The notes under the pieces were generated by a model. The model did not search any database, was not told the DNA's origin, and saw only the letters and a program-made list of their open reading frames with translations. DNA of 7,644 nucleotides from Candidatus Cloacimonadota bacterium (GTDB taxonomy: Bacteria; Hydrothermota; E44-bin80), in assembly GCA_004376305.1 (NCBI GenBank), contig SOKD01000312.1, positions 1-7,644 on the forward strand, written 5' to 3'. The position numbers and the translations under genes are program-made. Positions within the stretch are counted from its first letter, which is position 1; every line of letters begins with the position of its first letter. Below, in pieces: positions 5,334 to 7,644 of this stretch.

Positions 5334-7644
5334 ATGGCAGAGCAAAAATTCAAAGAAGGGATGAATGCTATCGTAACGTTACCCCTGCCTGTTTTTAAGC
5401 GCTACATCTACAGCATTCCCCTTGATCTCGCTCCCCATATAAAAATCGGAATTCCCGTATTTGTTCCTTTTGGCAAGAGAAATGTAACGGGATACATTAC
5501 CGGGCTCTGCAGAGAAACTCCGGAAGGTGTAAAAGCAATCAAGGAAATCATTGACATTCAACCTTTCTTCTCTCCGCAGCTGCTTGAAGTTTTTTCCTGG
5601 ATATCAAACTACTACCTTACCCCTCCCGGGTTGGTTATAAAGGCTTCTGTTCCTCCACGGCTTTCCATAAAAGAAACCGTGCTTGTCTTTGCAAGGGAAG
5701 ATTCTCCGAAAAAAATACTGAACAACAGTCAAGCTCTTTCCCTCTATCAGAAATTATTGAAAAGACCCTTATCCAGGAACTACATCAGATGGAAATACTC
5801 TTCTTTTCTGGATGCTTACAATCTTCTTCTCAGAACCGGGCTCATCTATGAGAAAATAAAGAAAACGCTTCCCTCCGGTGGCGCAATGAAAGATGGTGTT
5901 ACGTTAACCATTCCATTCGAGGTAAGTTTATTCAAGAGGCTTTCAGGAAAAGCACCAAAACAGGCGGAAATTTATGCATACCTTTCAAAAATTCCAAACG
6001 GTGTAAGGAAACAAACCCTGTACGCATCGGTAAAAAAAGCATATACTGCAGTAAGAGCTCTTGAGAAAAAAGGCATTCTTACATTTTTCACAATCCCCTT
6101 TGAACAGAAGATTCCCTGCCTCTCTGTCAAAAAGAAAAAAAAACCAAGACTCACGCAAGCTCAGAAAAAAGGAATGGATAAAATCAGGAACGCACTGGAA
6201 CAAAGGCGATACGAAACATTTCTTCTCTTTGGTGTTACCGGAAGTGGAAAAACCGAGATATACCTTCGTACGGCAGAAGAGATATTGAAGATGGGAAAAG
6301 GGGTTATTATTCTCGTCTCTGAAGTCTCCCTCACCGCCCAAACGGTAGAGGTTTTCAAAGCACGTTTTGGGGATTCTGTCGTTTTATATCACAGCAGACT
6401 GTCTGATAGGGAACGAATAGAAATCTGGAGAGGGATACGAGAAGGAAAATATCCGGTTATCATTGGAGCACGATTTGCTATTTTTGCACCTCTTCCCAAT
6501 CTTGGTGCGATTATCATTGACGAAGAACATGAAAGCACCTACAAACAAAAAGGGAAAGAGCCATTCTACTCAGCACGAGATACAGCTGTTTTACGGGCAA
6601 GGCTTGAAAAAGCAGTTTGTATTCTTGGAAGTGCTACCCCCTCTGTTGAATCCTTCCACAACGCGCAGAAAGGTAAATACACACTCATAGAATTGCCGGA
6701 ACGCATCGATGAAAGAAAACTCCCATCCGTTAAGATAGTGGATATGAGAAAGGAAAAAGATTATCTTTTCTCCCGTTCATTAAAAGAAAAAATAAAAGAC
6801 CGAATTACAAAGAGAGAACAAATAATTCTCTTCATCAATAGAAGGGGTTTTTCAAATTTCCTCGTATGCAGGGACTGTGGACTTTCACCGCGCTGTCCCT
6901 TCTGCGATGTAACGCTTACATACCACAGGAAGGATTTACTGCTGAAGTGCCACCACTGTGGACATGAAGAAAGAGCCCCCCGTTCCTGCCCGGCATGTAA
7001 AGGTACACGGTTTTTTTACGCTGGAATGGGAACGCAGAGAATTGAGCGATACCTTGAAAAGGAATTTACTGAGCTGCATGTAGTGAGAATGGATATTGAC
7101 AGTACGAAGAGGAAATGGGCTCACATGGAGCTTTTTTTTAAATTCAGAGAGGGCGAATCTGACCTTCTCCTCGGAACACAGATGGTCGCAAAAGGATTTG
7201 ACCTCCCCAAGGTAACACTCGTTGGTGTCATATCCGCAGATACGACGTTGAATTTCCCTGACTTTAGAGCACAGGAACGAACCTTCCAACTCCTCACTCA
7301 GGTCGCAGGACGCACAGGAAGAGGGACACTTGGGGGTGAGGTCATTATTCAGACCTATGCCCCTGAACACTATGCCATACAGGAATCGAAACTTCACAAT
7401 TATGAAGGGTTCTACAGGAAAGAGATCGAGATACGGAAAGAGTTAAACTACCCGCCATTCTCAAGGCTCGCTCGAATAATCCTTTTAGCATCAGAGGAAC
7501 AGCAGGTTCATACCTCAGCAGATAACCTGACTCATCTCATCAAAGAGTTGATCAAGAAAAAAGGCTATAAAATCGATGTCCTGGGACCGCTTCCCTGCCC
7601 ACTTACCCGACTGAAAGGAAAGTATCGTTACCACATCCTCCTTA
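5334..7644 (+). CDS. priA: Primosomal protein N' (replication restart helicase PriA), 3' truncated by window edge
   Basis: PriA is a 3'-to-5' superfamily 2 DNA helicase that recognises stalled or collapsed forks and reloads the replicative helicase. The frame is open to the right edge, giving 770 residues; by comparison with E. coli PriA only about the last 50 are missing. The N-terminal DNA-binding domain is seen in IVTLPLPVFKRYIY and VPFGKRNVTGYI. Helicase motifs follow: Walker A GVTGSGKTE (300-308), DEEH (396-399), GSATP (432-436), FINRRGF, and GTQMVAKGFDLP with the arginine-finger region TQVAGRTGRG. Eight cysteines at 512, 515, 521, 524, 539, 542, 552 and 555 form the two zinc sites typical of PriA. 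Two conserved spots differ from the usual form: SEVSLTAQ (often PEISLTPQ) and GARFAIF (often GARSALF). The start at 5334 has no Shine-Dalgarno; M10 at 5361 begins closer to the usual PriA N-terminus (MNAIVTLPLP) but has a purine run touching the ATG, which is too close. Identity is very sure, the start less so. Confidence 0.96.
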   Translation, partial: MAEQKFKEGMNAIVTLPLPVFKRYIYSIPLDLAPHIKIGIPVFVPFGKRNVTGYITGLCRETPEGVKAIKEIIDIQPFFSPQLLEVFSWISNYYLTPPGLVIKASVPPRLSIKETVLVFAREDSPKKILNNSQALSLYQKLLKRPLSRNYIRWKYSSFLDAYNLLLRTGLIYEKIKKTLPSGGAMKDGVTLTIPFEVSLFKRLSGKAPKQAEIYAYLSKIPNGVRKQTLYASVKKAYTAVRALEKKGILTFFTIPFEQKIPCLSVKKKKKPRLTQAQKKGMDKIRNALEQRRYETFLLFGVTGSGKTEIYLRTAEEILKMGKGVIILVSEVSLTAQTVEVFKARFGDSVVLYHSRLSDRERIEIWRGIREGKYPVIIGARFAIFAPLPNLGAIIIDEEHESTYKQKGKEPFYSARDTAVLRARLEKAVCILGSATPSVESFHNAQKGKYTLIELPERIDERKLPSVKIVDMRKEKDYLFSRSLKEKIKDRITKREQIILFINRRGFSNFLVCRDCGLSPRCPFCDVTLTYHRKDLLLKCHHCGHEERAPRSCPACKGTRFFYAGMGTQRIERYLEKEFTELHVVRMDIDSTKRKWAHMELFFKFREGESDLLLGTQMVAKGFDLPKVTLVGVISADTTLNFPDFRAQERTFQLLTQVAGRTGRGTLGGEVIIQTYAPEHYAIQESKLHNYEGFYRKEIEIRKELNYPPFSRLARIILLASEEQQVHTSADNLTHLIKELIKKKGYKIDVLGPLPCPLTRLKGKYRYHILL

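Noticed and set aside
6936..7397. 153-codon minus-strand reading frame inside priA
   Set aside because: It lies opposite the conserved zinc-finger and helicase motifs of PriA and has no plausible family, so it is a shadow of the real gene.
5334..7644. ComFA (competence helicase) instead of PriA
   Set aside because: The N-terminal PriA DNA-binding domain, the eight-cysteine zinc region between helicase lobes and the C-terminal PriA motifs are all present; ComFA lacks this arrangement.
1..7644. CRISPR arrays, insertion sequences, rRNA or tRNA genes, phage attachment sites
   Set aside because: No regularly spaced repeats, transposase-like reading frames, terminal inverted repeats or RNA gene signatures were seen on either strand.

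Overview
The window shows about 7.6 kb of moderately AT-rich, tightly packed bacterial DNA with every supported gene on the + strand. The mix suggests a Gram-negative member of the Fibrobacterota-Chlorobiota-Bacteroidota (FCB) superphylum or a related candidate phylum. It has a secreted protein with a type IX-like C-terminal sorting domain, a PorV/UPF0164-like outer-membrane barrel, and a large helix-hairpin-helix plus outer-membrane barrel protein of a kind I remember mainly from Bacteroidota and relatives. One promoter is close to the classical sigma-70 form (TTGACT, 17 bases, TAGTAT) and one gene has a strong purine-rich ribosome-binding site. That argues mildly against Bacteroidota proper, whose promoters use a different consensus. 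The exact lineage cannot be fixed from this window.

Layout. (1) Bases 2-898: the 3' part of a secreted protein with an FN3-like module and a C-terminal sorting domain. (2) 899-1177: a gene-free gap with a 7-bp inverted repeat and a good promoter. (3) 1178-2296: a complete 372-residue isocitrate/isopropylmalate-type dehydrogenase. (4) 2297-2548: a 252-base gap rich in dyad symmetry. It holds a perfect 10-bp inverted repeat and, ending nine bases before the next start codon, a stem-loop followed by two runs of six T. (5) 2549-3388 and 3348-5240: two overlapping genes for envelope proteins, a small putative barrel and a 630-residue HhH-barrel fusion. (6) 5241-5333: a short gap with a TTGACA promoter element inside a small palindrome. 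(7) 5334 to the right edge: priA, the primosomal helicase, lacking only its C-terminal end.

How the parts fit. The dehydrogenase looks like a separately transcribed metabolic gene. The two envelope genes form a coupled unit and probably make partner proteins of the outer membrane. The HhH segment resembles the periplasmic DNA receptor ComEA, so a DNA-handling role at the outer membrane is a reasonable hypothesis, but the residues that make HhH motifs bind DNA are partly lost. priA next door is a DNA helicase but has its own probable promoter, so adjacency alone is weak evidence for a link. The most unusual points are the HhH-barrel fusion with its overlapping partner, and the terminator-like structure directly in front of that operon.
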